64,000 bases of DNA from Gracilibacillus ureilyticus (GCF_900111195.1 NZ_FOGL01000006.1:1-64000); one strand, 5' to 3'. Positions 8,059-18,651 are shown, counted from the stretch's first letter. Numbers and translations are program-made. The notes: a model not told the origin generated them from the letters alone.

Positions 8059-9399
8059 ATGGTACAGATGAAAAAGTTATTTATTGTTGTCTTTATTTTA
8101 TTGATGTCTGTTTTTGTAATGGCGTGCAGCGAGGACAGTGGAACTGATTCAGCCAACGGAACAAATTCTGATGACACCGAAAATAATAATACAAATGAAG
8201 AAAATGAAAGCGCTTCAAATGACGAAGAGGTTACACTTGTGTATGCACGCGGGGTAGATACAACTGGTGCGATTGATCTAGTTATTGAAGCATTTGAAGA
8301 AAAACATCCAAATATTAATATTGAATTCAGAGAAATGCCTGCAGATACAGGTCAATCCCACGATCAATATGTGACAATGTTTAGCTCGATGAGTTCTGAG
8401 GTTGATGTGTTTGATGCAGACGTTATTTGGCCGGCAGAGTTTGCACAGGCGAATTATGCGCTGGAATTAGATCGATTCATCCAGCGGGACGGTATTGACA
8501 TGGATGCATATTTTCCTGGTACTGTAGCCGCAGCAAATTTTAATGGAAAGCAATGGGCGATGCCAAAGTTTACTGATGCCGGAATGCTATATTACAGGAC
8601 AGATATTGTGGAGGAGGCACCTGAGACTTGGGATGATTTAATTAAGCAGGCAAGTGAGCTTCAGGGAGAGCAGGGGACGCAGTTTGGTTATTTAATGCAG
8701 GCGGCACAGTACGAAGGGCTGGTATGTAACTATATTGAATTTATTGCATCTTATGGCGGGCAAGTTATTGATGAGAACAACAATATAGTCGTTAACAGTC
8801 CTGAAACAATCAAAGGCCTGGAGAAATTAGCGGAAATAGTTAATTCAGATTTCGTACCAGACAATATACTGAATTTTATGGAAACAGAGACGGAAAATGC
8901 ATGGATAGCTGGCGATGCAGTGTTTGCACGTAATTGGCCTTATCTTCAGGCATCTTCGCAAGATGAGGAACGTTCTTCCGTTGTAGATAAAGTAGATATT
9001 GCACCATTGCCGGCGGGGGATGCAGGACATGCAGCGACATTAGGTGGCTGGATGGGAATGATTAACCGCTACACAGAACATCCTGAGGAAGCATGGGAAT
9101 TCCTGAAGTTTATGACAGGTGAAGAAGGTCAGAAAATAATTGCGGTTCATGGCGGTCGCGCACCAACTTTAGAGGCACTCTATGATGATCCGGAAGTACA
9201 GGAGGCTGGTCCATTATTCTCGAATCCGGAATTCGTAAAAGTATTGCAATCTGCTGTTCCTCGTCCTGTTACACCAATCTATCCGGAGATTTCGGATATC
9301 ATGCAGATTGAAATTTCTAAATTTTTGACTGGTGATCAAACAGCAGAGGAAGCAGCACAAAATATGCAGACAAAAATGGAAGCAGCGATGGCTGAATAA
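8059..9399 (+). CDS. Sugar ABC transporter solute-binding lipoprotein
   Basis: The 446-residue protein is an extracellular, lipid-anchored binding protein of the extracellular family 1 (maltose/trehalose type). The signal peptide ends in a lipobox, VMAC, with Cys near residue 23, followed by an acidic Asn/Asp/Glu-rich linker of about 35 residues. The family pattern is visible in LVIEAFEEKHPNINIEF and in the C-terminal HPEEAWEFLKFMTGEE region. It delivers an oligosaccharide or related sugar to the two permeases downstream. A hairpin separates it from the permease genes and probably lowers their expression relative to it. ATG 8068 is an alternative start. Confidence 0.9.
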   Translation: MVQMKKLFIVVFILLMSVFVMACSEDSGTDSANGTNSDDTENNNTNEENESASNDEEVTLVYARGVDTTGAIDLVIEAFEEKHPNINIEFREMPADTGQSHDQYVTMFSSMSSEVDVFDADVIWPAEFAQANYALELDRFIQRDGIDMDAYFPGTVAAANFNGKQWAMPKFTDAGMLYYRTDIVEEAPETWDDLIKQASELQGEQGTQFGYLMQAAQYEGLVCNYIEFIASYGGQVIDENNNIVVNSPETIKGLEKLAEIVNSDFVPDNILNFMETETENAWIAGDAVFARNWPYLQASSQDEERSSVVDKVDIAPLPAGDAGHAATLGGWMGMINRYTEHPEEAWEFLKFMTGEEGQKIIAVHGGRAPTLEALYDDPEVQEAGPLFSNPEFVKVLQSAVPRPVTPIYPEISDIMQIEISKFLTGDQTAEEAAQNMQTKMEAAMAE

Positions 9400-9421
9400 A
9401 CTACTTAAAATTCACATATCA

Positions 9422-9463
9422 AAAAGCAAGGTGGGCAGCATCTCTCTCATCTTGCTTTTCTTT
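9422..9463 (+). terminator. Intercistronic hairpin between binding protein and permeases
   Basis: AAAAGCAAG pairs perfectly with CTTGCTTTT, followed by CTTTC. It is probably a partial terminator or mRNA-stabilising stem, allowing more binding protein than permease to be made. Confidence 0.7.
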
Positions 9464-9513
9464 CAAGTACATCTTGTTTTCAGGTGTATTTGATAGAAAG
9501 GGAGGGCAGGTTG

Positions 9514-10836
9514 ATGAAGAAGTTAGGCAAATTTCAGTTGAATGAAAAGCAGTTGGGTTATGCGATGATTTTGCCATCATTAATTTTAGTATTTGTTGTA
9601 ACACTTTGGCCTGTTGCACAGTCATTTTATAACAGTTTATTTGATTATCGCTTAAATGATCCAACCAGATCACAGAAAATGTTAAATGCAACTATTGATT
9701 TGGAGCGATATGCAGATAATTATTTTTATATTGAAGGTCAATTATCGAACCTGGAAAGTAATGCAGATGGAGAAGTATCAGCAGCTGTAGAGCAGGTAAG
9801 AGAAGTGGTGGACAGTTATCATGGCGAGCTGATAAGTAACTCGGAAATAAGTGAAAAAATTAAGCAAATTGATGAAATGTTAATGAACTACCAGCCAGTG
9901 ACGGATGAAAATCTTAAATACACAGAAGTAGACAATGATTTTGCTAAAGAGTATCGTTCTGCGCTTCAGGAATCAGCAGTTGAATTCCAGACAATTGCAG
10001 ATTCAACAGAAAATGAACAACTGGCACAAAGTCTTTCACAAACAAGCTCATTGCTGACTGCTACAAGTGAAAATATATTGGAATCTAACTTTATCGGTTT
10101 TGCCAACTATGGGAAATACCTTAAAGATCAGAGAATGTGGCAATCTCTTGGAAATACGGTTTATTTTACAGTGGTTTCCGTATCATTTGAGCTGATTTTA
10201 GGCTTGGCTATTGCATTATTAATCAACAGAGCATTTAGAGGTCGTGGATTAGTACGTGCGTCTGTACTTATCCCTTGGGCTATCCCTACAGCGGTAGCTG
10301 CAATGATGTGGGGATTCTTATATGATGGTCAATCTGGTATCATCGGTCATTACTTTGAACAAATTGGTATAATTTCAGATGCTTCATGGCTGCTTTCAAC
10401 ATCAAGTGGTGGACTGTTTTCGGTAATTTTTGCTGATGTGTGGAAGACAACACCGTACATGGCTCTGCTTTTACTTGCTGGCTTGCAGACAATCCCCAGG
10501 TCTTTGTATGAAGCAAGTGATGTTGATGGTGCGAACAGATTCCAGCAATTCATTAAAATCACATTACCTTTATTAAAATCTTCTATTCTTGTTGCATTAT
10601 TATTTAGAACACTTGACGCTTTCAGAGTATTCGACTTGATTTATGTACTAACTGGTGGAGGACCAGCAAATGCAACTGAGTCGATCTCCATTTATGCATA
10701 TAAAACATTATTTTCCCAACAAAACTTTGGAGAAGGTTCTGTTCTGTCAGTCATTGTATTCCTATGTGTTGCATTAATCAGTTTTATCTATGTACGCCTG
10801 ATTGGCTCTGATTTATTCGCTGGACGTATGAAATAG
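9514..10836 (+). CDS. Sugar ABC transporter permease (MalF-type) with ~140-residue insertion
   Basis: The 440-residue membrane protein is the MalF-like permease of the importer. Beyond the usual six-helix core, with the EAA loop EASDVDGANRFQQFIKITLP that contacts the ATPase, it has a long insertion (about residues 50-190) between the first helix and the conserved NFIGFANYGKYL segment. The insertion is polar, Glu/Gln/Ser-rich and looks helical or coiled-coil, and should face the outside. Typical permeases of this family are near 290-310 residues. The start at 9514 follows GGGAGG by eight bases. The second permease starts 14 bases after the stop. No ATPase gene is in the operon; a shared MsmX-type ATPase is the likely partner. 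Confidence 0.9.
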   Translation: MKKLGKFQLNEKQLGYAMILPSLILVFVVTLWPVAQSFYNSLFDYRLNDPTRSQKMLNATIDLERYADNYFYIEGQLSNLESNADGEVSAAVEQVREVVDSYHGELISNSEISEKIKQIDEMLMNYQPVTDENLKYTEVDNDFAKEYRSALQESAVEFQTIADSTENEQLAQSLSQTSSLLTATSENILESNFIGFANYGKYLKDQRMWQSLGNTVYFTVVSVSFELILGLAIALLINRAFRGRGLVRASVLIPWAIPTAVAAMMWGFLYDGQSGIIGHYFEQIGIISDASWLLSTSSGGLFSVIFADVWKTTPYMALLLLAGLQTIPRSLYEASDVDGANRFQQFIKITLPLLKSSILVALLFRTLDAFRVFDLIYVLTGGGPANATESISIYAYKTLFSQQNFGEGSVLSVIVFLCVALISFIYVRLIGSDLFAGRMK

Positions 10837-10850
10837 AAAGGAGAAATCGT

Positions 10851-11669
10851 ATGAAACGAGCAGGCATTGGCTTCTATATTTTTCTCATTATTTTTGTATT
10901 TTTAGTTATGTTCCCATTCATTTGGGTCTTCCTTACATCAATAAAACCTGTTGGAGAGATATTTACATCGTTTAAATGGTTCACAACAAATCCTACATTA
11001 TCTTCTTACGAAGCAGCCTTAACTAATCGCCCTTTAATGCGTTATATGTTAAACAGTTTTGTTGTATCAAGTATAACCACATTGTTATCGGTTGGATTTG
11101 CAGCCTTTGCTGCATATGCTGTTACAAGATTACCTATTAGAGGAAAAGGCTTATTTTTAGGGATTGTACTAGCAGCATCAATGTTCCCGCAAATTGCTAT
11201 CATTTCACCAATGTTTAACTTAATTACATCTTTAGGATTGCGGAATAGTTATTTTGGGCTGGTTATTCCTTATATAACCATCAGTTTGCCTTTATCTATT
11301 TGGGTTCTTTCCACATTCTTTCAGAAGATCCCATTTGAATTGGAGGAGTCAGCTAAGTTAGATGGGGCAAGTCCTTTTCAAACTTTTAGAAAAATTATCT
11401 TCCCATTAGCAACTCCTGGTATATTTACAACAGGGATTTTAGTGTTTATTGCTGCATGGAATGAGTATTTATTTGCCTTAACAATTAACAGTGATGACTT
11501 GTGGAGAACTGTGCCTGTAGGTATTTCAATGTATCAAAGTGAGTTCTCGATACCTTGGGGAGATATATCAGCGGCAACCGTTATTGTAACCATCCCAATC
11601 GTTATTTTAGTATTGCTCTTCCAGAAACGAATCGTATCAGGGTTAACTTCAGGATCAGTGAAGGAATGA
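10851..11669 (+). CDS. Sugar ABC transporter permease (MalG-type)
   Basis: The 272-residue protein is the second membrane subunit of the importer. It has six predicted helices and the EAA motif EESAKLDGASPFQTFRKIIF, the docking loop for the ATPase. The N-terminal pattern FPFIWVFLTSIKPVGEIF is typical of carbohydrate permeases of the MalG/AraQ type. AAAGGAG stands seven bases before the ATG. It forms a heterodimer with the preceding permease. Confidence 0.92.
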   Translation: MKRAGIGFYIFLIIFVFLVMFPFIWVFLTSIKPVGEIFTSFKWFTTNPTLSSYEAALTNRPLMRYMLNSFVVSSITTLLSVGFAAFAAYAVTRLPIRGKGLFLGIVLAASMFPQIAIISPMFNLITSLGLRNSYFGLVIPYITISLPLSIWVLSTFFQKIPFELEESAKLDGASPFQTFRKIIFPLATPGIFTTGILVFIAAWNEYLFALTINSDDLWRTVPVGISMYQSEFSIPWGDISAATVIVTIPIVILVLLFQKRIVSGLTSGSVKE

Positions 11670-11764
11670 ATTTGATTACTATTAACTAAAATATAGTTTA
11701 AATTGTTCCCAATTTTCACTTACATCTGTTATCATTTGGTAAATATGAAAAAGTAGGTGAGTGA

Positions 11765-12748
11765 ATGCTTAAAAAGAGAGTAATTCAAGTTGGTGCAGGA
11801 GGATTTGGTCTATCATGGCTGGAGATATTACATCAGCATGAGGAGATAGAAATTGTAGCTGTTGTAGATGTGGACATCGATAACCAGAAAAGAGCACAAG
11901 AACTTTTGCAAAATGAGAAAGTTCCCTGTTTTACAGACTATAACCGTGCTTTTGAGGAGATAGTGGCCGAAATTGCAGTAATTGTTACACCACCTCAGAC
12001 GCATAAAGAAATAGCAATTAGGGCATTGGAAAACGACTTACATGTATTTATGGAGAAACCCATAGCACATACTGAAAAGGATGCTATCGAACTAACTGAA
12101 TTTTCAAAGTCGTGTTCAAAATCAATAATGATTAGTCAGAATTATCGTTACAGACCTGAGATTCAAGCAATAAAGAATGCTGTTAATGCCCATATGGCTG
12201 GGCCAATAGAATACGTGGAATGGAATTTTCGAAAAGCGACAAAATTTGGTGGCTGGCGTGATCAATATGATGAAATTATTGTCGAAGATATGAGTATCCA
12301 TCATTTTGATCTCATGCGATATTTATTAGATGAAAATCCAACTAGCATATACGCGAAAAGCATGAGACCTTCATGGAGCTGGTTTAAAGGTAACCCGAAT
12401 GTAAGCGCTACTATTAAACTTGGTAATATATTGGTAAATTATTTTGCGAGCTGGGTAACAAGTGTCCGTGAAACTTCATGGAATGGGGATTTTATGCTGT
12501 ATGGTGAAAAAGGGGCAATTACCCTCATTAATGATAAGCCTTGTATCCTCAGAAATGATGGAACGAAAGAGAATTTAGTGATCCCTGAAATGGATTTAGT
12601 AGATCGGGCATATTCCATTACAGAGATGATTCGTTCCATTGATGAAAGCAGATTGCCGTTGACAGATATCTCTGATAATATTCACAGCTTCCAGATGGTA
12701 AGTACGGCCTTAAAATCGATTAAGCAAGGAAAAGAGATTTCTCTGTAA
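11765..12748 (+). CDS. Gfo/Idh/MocA family oxidoreductase
   Basis: The 327-residue protein has an N-terminal Rossmann fold (VIQVGAGGFGLSWLEIL, residues 5-21) and the family motif EKP in HVFMEKPIAHTE (about residues 95-106), followed by the C-terminal alpha/beta domain. It should oxidise or reduce a sugar, inositol or sugar derivative with NAD(P). It lies 96 bases after the importer permeases in the same direction and could share their transcript; its ribosome site is AGGTGA. The substrate is not known, but the neighbours suggest it acts on the imported carbohydrate. Confidence 0.88.
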   Translation: MLKKRVIQVGAGGFGLSWLEILHQHEEIEIVAVVDVDIDNQKRAQELLQNEKVPCFTDYNRAFEEIVAEIAVIVTPPQTHKEIAIRALENDLHVFMEKPIAHTEKDAIELTEFSKSCSKSIMISQNYRYRPEIQAIKNAVNAHMAGPIEYVEWNFRKATKFGGWRDQYDEIIVEDMSIHHFDLMRYLLDENPTSIYAKSMRPSWSWFKGNPNVSATIKLGNILVNYFASWVTSVRETSWNGDFMLYGEKGAITLINDKPCILRNDGTKENLVIPEMDLVDRAYSITEMIRSIDESRLPLTDISDNIHSFQMVSTALKSIKQGKEISL

Positions 12749-12794
12749 TTAAATCTTGGAGTAAATATCATCATCATATTAAAACGCAACCGTC

Positions 12795-12830
12795 AAGAAG
12801 CAGGAATTTTACCCTGCTTCTTACCGTTTT
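12795..12830. terminator. Bidirectional terminator between convergent genes
   Basis: AAGAAGCAGG pairs with CCTGCTTCTT, followed on the plus strand by ACCGTTTTTC. It overlaps the stop codon of the minus-strand VOC gene. Confidence 0.75.
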
Positions 12831-13237
12831 TCTTGCATTTTCCTGATGTTATCAGGATGGAATGGTGAGTTAATGTCTTCGTACACTACACTAAATGGAT
12901 TGTTATCTAAGTCAAAGAAATCAAAAAATTTCATATCATCATAGTCTTGTATTTCACTTGTTTTGACTCCATTACTAATTAGTTTATCATGTGCTGCTTC
13001 AATATCATTCACAAAGAAGTTATAATAAGAATTTCTGTTATTTCTGATGATTTCAAATTCAGTAGCTTGTGCTGATGCCACTTTTACTAAAGAGAGTTGT
13101 GCTGAACCGCTTGGCAAACAGAATCCCGCCCCATCCTCCCAATCGGATATCTTTTTTAAATCTAAGTTTCTCTCAAACCATTCTGTTGAGCTCTCTAAAT
13201 TTGTCACAGGTATAAATATACTGCCGATAGAAAACAT
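12821..13237 (-). CDS. VOC (glyoxalase/bleomycin-resistance) family protein
   Basis: The 138-residue protein shows the paired beta-alpha-beta-beta-beta modules of the vicinal oxygen chelate fold: FIPVTNLESSTEWFERNLDL at the start and FFDFFDLDNNPFSVVYED near the end, the second ending in a Glu suitable for metal binding. Function may be metal-dependent isomerisation, dioxygenation or drug binding; none can be assigned. It interrupts the carbohydrate region on the opposite strand. Confidence 0.85.
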   Translation of the reverse strand: MFSIGSIFIPVTNLESSTEWFERNLDLKKISDWEDGAGFCLPSGSAQLSLVKVASAQATEFEIIRNNRNSYYNFFVNDIEAAHDKLISNGVKTSEIQDYDDMKFFDFFDLDNNPFSVVYEDINSPFHPDNIRKMQEKR

Positions 13238-13564
13238 ATCTTCTCTCCCTTTCCTAATAAGTTATATACTCGTTTATAATTCAGTGAGAGGGAGGAAAAA
13301 ATCCTTCTATTTTATTAAAAAAGATATTTGTTTGCGAATATACACGTACGGACAAATTGTGATTGACGCGTGTATATTGTAAGTGATATCATATGAATAT
13401 ATATGAAGATATAATATAAAAGAGACAAATAAAGAATTTTTTTGATTGTTTAGTAATATAATTATTTGTACAGACAAGTTTAAGAGATTCATCATAATTT
13501 ATCATGAATAATTGATTGCTAGTTTATTTAATATTAATTTATATTCTATTGGAGGAAAAATAAT
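13238..13564. other. Gap upstream of the FGGY kinase with a long-spaced inverted repeat
   Basis: AATATACACG (13337-13346) and CGTGTATATT (13379-13388) form a perfect 10-bp inverted repeat separated by 32 bases. The rest is very AT-rich. It may hold the kinase promoter and operator, but no clear -35/-10 pair was found, and neither the importer-type operator nor a cre site is present. Confidence 0.4.
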
Positions 13565-15163
13565 ATGAGTATGGAAATTAAAGAGGCAATTCAGAATGGT
13601 AAAACGGTTTTAGGTATCGAGCTGGGATCTACCCGCATTAAGGCAGTACTTATTGGAGAAGATAATGCTCCGATTGCATCAGGCAGCCACGATTGGGAGA
13701 ACAGCTATGTGGACAACATTTGGACATACAGTGTTGATGAAATTTGGAAGGGGATACAAGACAGCTATCAAAAAATGGCTAGTGATGTTAAACAGCAATA
13801 TGGTGTTAACTTGAAAAAGGTAGGAGCAATTGGGTTCAGTGCAATGATGCATGGATATATGGCTTTTGATAAAAACGAAGAGCTGCTGGTCCCATTCCGT
13901 ACATGGAGAAATAATATTACAGAGCAGGCTGCAACGGAATTAACAAAGTTATTTAATTATAATATTCCCCAAAGATGGAGTATTGCTCACTTGTATCAGG
14001 CGATCTTAAATCAGGAAGATCATATTGGAGATATAGCTTTCCAGACCACTTTAGCGGGATATGTTCACTGGAAACTTACAGGACAGAAAGTATTAGGCGT
14101 TGGTGAAGCATCAGGCGTTTTCCCTATAGACTTAAATACTAAAAAATTCAATCAAAAAATGATCGGACAATTTAATGAATTAATTAACTCTCGCAATCTT
14201 TCCTGGAAGCTGGAAGATATCCTGCCAGAAGTATTAGTAGCAGGAGAAAGTGCAGGTACTCTTACAGAAGAAGGTGCAAAGCTGCTTGACCCTGCTGGAG
14301 AATTAGAAGCAGGAATACCACTCTGCCCGCCAGAGGGAGATGCGGGAACAGGAATGGTAGCAACGAACAGTGTGGCGAAACGTACAGGTAATGTTTCTGC
14401 AGGTACTTCTGCTTTTGCAATGGTTGTATTGGAGAAGGATTTGTCAAAAGTATACCCTGAAATTGATCTGGTAACGACACCGACTGGTAATTTAGTAGCA
14501 ATGGCACACTCCAATAACTGTACATCCGATTTAAATGCATGGGTAGGATTATTTGGAGAGTTTTCAAAAGCAATCGGTATGGATGTAGATATGGATAAAT
14601 TGTATGGCACATTATTTAACCACGCACTAGAGGGAGATCCTGATGGAGGCGGTCTGTTGTCATACGGCTATTTATCGGGTGAGCATATGACACATTTTGA
14701 AGAAGGGCGTCCATTATTTGTACGGAACTCTGAAAGTAATTTCAATCTGGCTAATTTTATGCGCACACATTTAATGACAGCTTTTGGAGCAATGAAAATT
14801 GGGATGGATATCCTGATCAAAGAAGAAGGTGTCAAGCTTGATGAAATCCTGGGCCATGGTGGTGTATTTAAGACTGAAGGTGTTGGACAAAGTGTCCTGG
14901 CTGGTGCACTCAATGTTCCGGTTTCTGTTATGGAGACAGCAGGTGAGGGCGGTGCATGGGGTATGGCGCTGCTTGGTTCCTTTATGTTGAATAAAGCCGA
15001 TAATGAAACGCTTGATGACTACTTAAATAATCAGGTTTTTGCAGATCAGGCAGTTAAAACAGTGTCTCCAGATCCTCAGGATGTGGCAGGATTTGAACAA
15101 TTTATTGAACGCTATAAAAATGGCCTTCCAATTGAAAGAGCGGCAATTGATAATTTAAAATAA
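13565..15163 (+). CDS. FGGY-family carbohydrate kinase
   Basis: The 532-residue protein belongs to the FGGY sugar kinases (xylulokinase/ribulokinase group). The N-terminal phosphate-binding loop is [15 protein letters not shown] (about residues 16-30), the sugar-site region contains [11 protein letters not shown], the second phosphate loop lies in [15 protein letters not shown], and [20 protein letters not shown] is the family signature near the C-terminus. It phosphorylates a keto-sugar or polyol with ATP in the cytoplasm. The exact sugar cannot be read from sequence. Ribosome site TGGAGG. It is a single gene closed by a strong terminator; its own upstream repeat suggests control separate from the importer. 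Confidence 0.88.
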   Translation: MSMEIKEAIQNGKTVLGIELGSTRIKAVLIGEDNAPIASGSHDWENSYVDNIWTYSVDEIWKGIQDSYQKMASDVKQQYGVNLKKVGAIGFSAMMHGYMAFDKNEELLVPFRTWRNNITEQAATELTKLFNYNIPQRWSIAHLYQAILNQEDHIGDIAFQTTLAGYVHWKLTGQKVLGVGEASGVFPIDLNTKKFNQKMIGQFNELINSRNLSWKLEDILPEVLVAGESAGTLTEEGAKLLDPAGELEAGIPLCPPEGDAGTGMVATNSVAKRTGNVSAGTSAFAMVVLEKDLSKVYPEIDLVTTPTGNLVAMAHSNNCTSDLNAWVGLFGEFSKAIGMDVDMDKLYGTLFNHALEGDPDGGGLLSYGYLSGEHMTHFEEGRPLFVRNSESNFNLANFMRTHLMTAFGAMKIGMDILIKEEGVKLDEILGHGGVFKTEGVGQSVLAGALNVPVSVMETAGEGGAWGMALLGSFMLNKADNETLDDYLNNQVFADQAVKTVSPDPQDVAGFEQFIERYKNGLPIERAAIDNLK

Positions 15164-15169
15164 CACAAT

Positions 15170-15208
15170 AAAACGATAGGGGATAAAAATCCTCTATCGT
15201 TTTATTTA
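15170..15208. terminator. Bidirectional terminator
   Basis: AAAACGATAGGGGA pairs with TCCTCTATCGTTTT with one mismatch, between the kinase and the convergent AI-2E family gene. Confidence 0.85.
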
Positions 15209-15246
15209 TGCTTAATAAATGTGCTCGAATGTTCGCAAAATGCGGA

Positions 15247-16395
15247 TTATTCTATTTCATATTTACCGGTTTCGTCTCCGAAATATTTATTATATCGTTT
15301 TTTAAATTTATAAAAGATGTATGTGCCGATAACTTTTACTAAAGCATATCCGGGAATACCGAGTATTACGCCGACAACTCCAAATAGATTACCAGCTATA
15401 AGTAAGACAAGAATAATAGTTAGTGGATGAATTTGCATCGTTTTCCCCATAATATTTGGGGAAACGAAATTACCTTCTAAAAATTGTACGGCAATCCAAA
15501 CAATAGCTAATTTCAATAGCATAAACGGAGAGTCTACTATCGCTATAATAGCTGCAGGAATGATAGCAATAGTAGGCCCTAAATATGGAACAACACTCGT
15601 AACAGCAGCTACAATGGCCAAAGTAAAAGCGTAATCGAGTCCGATAATTAAATAACCAATAAAAAGCAGAATGCCAATTACTGATGCAACAATAATCTGG
15701 CCCTGGATGTAAGAACCTACTTGTGTATCCATATTATTTAAAATATTTCTGGCATCCTCCCGGAATTTTGGCGGGAATATTTTGATTACAAAACGCTGAA
15801 ACTTTTTCCCGTCTTTTAATAAGAAGAATAGTATAATCGGAAATGTTATGATATTCACAACGGTATTAGTTATCGTACTAGCTACATTTTGAACACCTTG
15901 AAACCCATCGGAAATGTATGTACCTATTAATTGAGGCAACTCACTAAGCCTGTCCATTACCCAGTTGTATCCCTCATCATAATATGGTCCAAGAAATGAA
16001 TTTTGAAGCCAATCTTCTGTAGTAGTACCTAATTGTTTCAGGTAATCTGGAAAACTTCTCACTAAATCCTTCACCTGTGCTTCAATTTCTGGTGCTGTTA
16101 ATAATATTAACCCAGTAAAAGCACCGCTGATCCCAAGAATGAGAATAATAATTCCCCAGATTCTCTTAATTCGGAATTTTTCCAGCAAGTCTACTACCGG
16201 ATTCAATAAATAATACGCAATAAATGCGAGAATAACAGGTGTCACAATAGTAGAAAGGATCACCTCTAAAGGATAAAATATAAACGAAACTTTTGTATAA
16301 ATAAAGATCATTATACCAATTAAGATAAAAAAGGCTAGCATGTAAAAGATATTTTTGCCGCCAATAAATGATATAAATTTATTTTGATTTTCCAA
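15247..16395 (-). CDS. AI-2E family transporter
   Basis: The 382-residue membrane protein has about eight helices and the layout of the AI-2E/PerM-like family (Bacillus YtvI, YueF, YdbI types): two N-terminal helix pairs, a soluble region of about 80 residues (LTAPEIEAQVKDLVRSFPDYL onward) and a C-terminal group with the conserved segments SVVPYLGPTIA and VILGIPGYALVKVI. Members move small solutes; some export autoinducer-2 and others are Na+/H+ antiporters in halophilic bacilli. The substrate is not predictable here. It is transcribed alone. Confidence 0.88.
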   Translation of the reverse strand: MENQNKFISFIGGKNIFYMLAFFILIGIMIFIYTKVSFIFYPLEVILSTIVTPVILAFIAYYLLNPVVDLLEKFRIKRIWGIIILILGISGAFTGLILLTAPEIEAQVKDLVRSFPDYLKQLGTTTEDWLQNSFLGPYYDEGYNWVMDRLSELPQLIGTYISDGFQGVQNVASTITNTVVNIITFPIILFFLLKDGKKFQRFVIKIFPPKFREDARNILNNMDTQVGSYIQGQIIVASVIGILLFIGYLIIGLDYAFTLAIVAAVTSVVPYLGPTIAIIPAAIIAIVDSPFMLLKLAIVWIAVQFLEGNFVSPNIMGKTMQIHPLTIILVLLIAGNLFGVVGVILGIPGYALVKVIGTYIFYKFKKRYNKYFGDETGKYEIE

Positions 16396-16503
16396 TCCTA
16401 ACAGCTCCTTATATCGTCATGTAACATATTATAACTAATTTTCCACCATATAACGAATTTAAACAGATAAGGAGCATAATTAATTGGATAGCGCAATTTC
16501 CCC

Positions 16504-16540
16504 ATCAACTAAAAGCGATGGGCATAAACTTTTAGTTGAT
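16504..16540. repeat. Perfect 12-bp inverted repeat before a chemoreceptor gene
   Basis: ATCAACTAAAAG and CTTTTAGTTGAT flank a 13-base spacer. No T run follows on either strand, so it looks like a regulatory hairpin or binding site rather than a terminator. It lies between the divergent AI-2E transporter and chemoreceptor genes. Confidence 0.6.
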
Positions 16541-16596
16541 AGACTTAAATTACTAGAAATATTATCCTATTATAAGTGGAAAGAAGGGGGAAAATC

Positions 16597-18339
16597 ATGC
16601 GCAAATCTATTGCACGACGAATATTATTTATTTTGATATTTTTAACGTTTCTATTTGCAATAAATACTGCACTTAGCGGTGTTACCAATTCTCAAGTCCA
16701 ATTATCTGCTAACATAATGTCCAATTATTTTCTCAATTTAGAGAATCAGAAGGCAGTGTTGGCAGAAGAAATGAGTCAAATTGAATTATCAATTCAGACA
16801 TATCTTCTCGACGAAAATTCGAACAATAATGCGAAATCTGAAAGCGTATTATCCAGTGTGCAGAATGCAAACGAAATCTCAGCAGAACTGGCAGAAATAA
16901 CAGAAGATTTCTCTGTTGAGTCGATGAGCAATACACTTGAAAATGCATTTAAACCATATTTTGAAGATCTGGGTTCCTATCTGGAATTAGCTGGATCAAT
17001 AGCTGAAGAAATTGCTGAGGATAATGAGGAGTCGGTAAATCAAAGTTATCTCACACTACAGACTTTAGCTGCAGAAATGAACACATCAAAAAGAAACTTT
17101 CAGGAAGTGTTAGAAGAAAGTATCGCCCATGAAAAATCTCTAATACAGTCTAGAGTATCGAGATCCACTGCCATTATATGGGGAATGGCGATTTTATTTA
17201 TTATTTCGGCAGGCATTGCTTTTCTGATTACAAGGAGAACAATCACGGTACCATTGAAGAAAGTAAATAACAGCCTTCATGATATTATACATAAGCTTGA
17301 AAATAATGAAGGAGATCTAACAGTCCGGATCGAAAGTAAATCTCATGATGAGATTGGCCAAATGACGAATGGTATTAACAGATTCCTGGATACACTCCAG
17401 AATGCAATGATCTCGATAAAGTCAGGTTCTAATACGATCAATACATCTACCGAAAATATAAGCAATCATATCGAAGGGTCCAAAAATTCAACAACACAGA
17501 TCTCGATTGCATTAAACGAACTATCCGCAAGCATGGAGGAAATTAGCAGTACAATACAAACAATTGATGATGGCGCCCAGAATATTTTAGCAGATGCAAA
17601 TGTGATTGCAGGGGACGCAAAAGAAAATTCTGACCATGTCGGCAGGATAGTGGAAAGAGCAGATCAAATCAGCGAAAAATCAGTTGAAAGTAAAGATCAG
17701 ACTTCGACAATTATAAAAGGTATAAAACAAACAATGACACAATCAATTGAGAAGAGTCGTTCAGTGGAGAAAATAAATGATCTTACAACAAATATTTTAG
17801 ATATTTCCTATCAGACAGATTTACTTGCATTAAATGCCTCCATTGAAGCAGCTAGAGCAGGTGAGGCAGGAAAAGGATTTGCCGTCGTGGCGGAAGAAGT
17901 AAGAAAACTGGCAGAAATCACAAAGAAAACAGCCAACGATATTCAGAGTATCAACACGCTTGTAACCGAGTCTGTAGAGGAGCTAGCTGAAAACTCTAAC
18001 AAAATATTATCATATATAACAGACACTGTTCTGGATGATTATGATGAATTCGTCAATATTGCGGAAAATTATAAAGATGATATGGAAACAATTGATGAAA
18101 TGTTAGGCCGGTTTAGTAAAAAGTCAGATGATCTGAGAAGAATATCTAACAATATGGCAATTGGTATACAAGAGATCACTATGGCGATTGAGGAAAGTGT
18201 AAATGTGGTACTAGAATCTAATGAAAACACATCAACATTGCTGGAATCTGTCACAACAATATCTGATGAAGCAAACCATAATAGGGAAATAGTTTATGAT
18301 TTAAACAAACAGGTAAATAAATTCAGAAAAGTAGAATGA
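16597..18339 (+). CDS. Methyl-accepting chemotaxis protein (classical, with HAMP)
   Basis: This 580-residue receptor has an N-terminal membrane helix, an extracytoplasmic helical sensor of about 150 residues, a second helix ([20 protein letters not shown], about residues 188-207), a HAMP domain and the cytoplasmic signalling coiled coil with its tip [20 protein letters not shown] and [16 protein letters not shown]. It signals through CheA/CheW. The sensor looks like a four-helix bundle; the ligand is unknown. The start at 16597 follows AAGGGGG; an upstream GTG at 16576 lacks such a site. A terminator follows. Confidence 0.93.
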   Translation: MRKSIARRILFILIFLTFLFAINTALSGVTNSQVQLSANIMSNYFLNLENQKAVLAEEMSQIELSIQTYLLDENSNNNAKSESVLSSVQNANEISAELAEITEDFSVESMSNTLENAFKPYFEDLGSYLELAGSIAEEIAEDNEESVNQSYLTLQTLAAEMNTSKRNFQEVLEESIAHEKSLIQSRVSRSTAIIWGMAILFIISAGIAFLITRRTITVPLKKVNNSLHDIIHKLENNEGDLTVRIESKSHDEIGQMTNGINRFLDTLQNAMISIKSGSNTINTSTENISNHIEGSKNSTTQISIALNELSASMEEISSTIQTIDDGAQNILADANVIAGDAKENSDHVGRIVERADQISEKSVESKDQTSTIIKGIKQTMTQSIEKSRSVEKINDLTTNILDISYQTDLLALNASIEAARAGEAGKGFAVVAEEVRKLAEITKKTANDIQSINTLVTESVEELAENSNKILSYITDTVLDDYDEFVNIAENYKDDMETIDEMLGRFSKKSDDLRRISNNMAIGIQEITMAIEESVNVVLESNENTSTLLESVTTISDEANHNREIVYDLNKQVNKFRKVE

Positions 18340-18360
18340 ATGTGTTCACTAATGCATAGC

Positions 18361-18399
18361 AATCCTCTGGCCGAATTATTGCGGTCAGGGGATTTTTTA
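18361..18399 (+). terminator. Rho-independent terminator after the chemoreceptor gene
   Basis: AATCCTCTGGCCG pairs with CGGTCAGGGGATT (G-T pairs and one mismatch) and runs into TTTTTT. Confidence 0.85.
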
Positions 18400-18651
18400 G
18401 GTTAATAAAACTCAGTTAAGTATAATCGCCTTAAGTTATTATACCTAGATAAAAGTAATTATCGGGAAGCTCCCAGGAAAACAGTTATAATGTATCATTT
18501 TAATACGGGATAAGTGAATCTTTTTCAAAATTAAGCATTATTTTTCAGTTTTTCGGAACGGTTGCCAACAGTGACAGAGTAAGAGTAAAAAGCAAAATTT
18601 TTTATTGAATAGGAACAAATACTTATCGATACAACAGTGATCTGTATCAAG

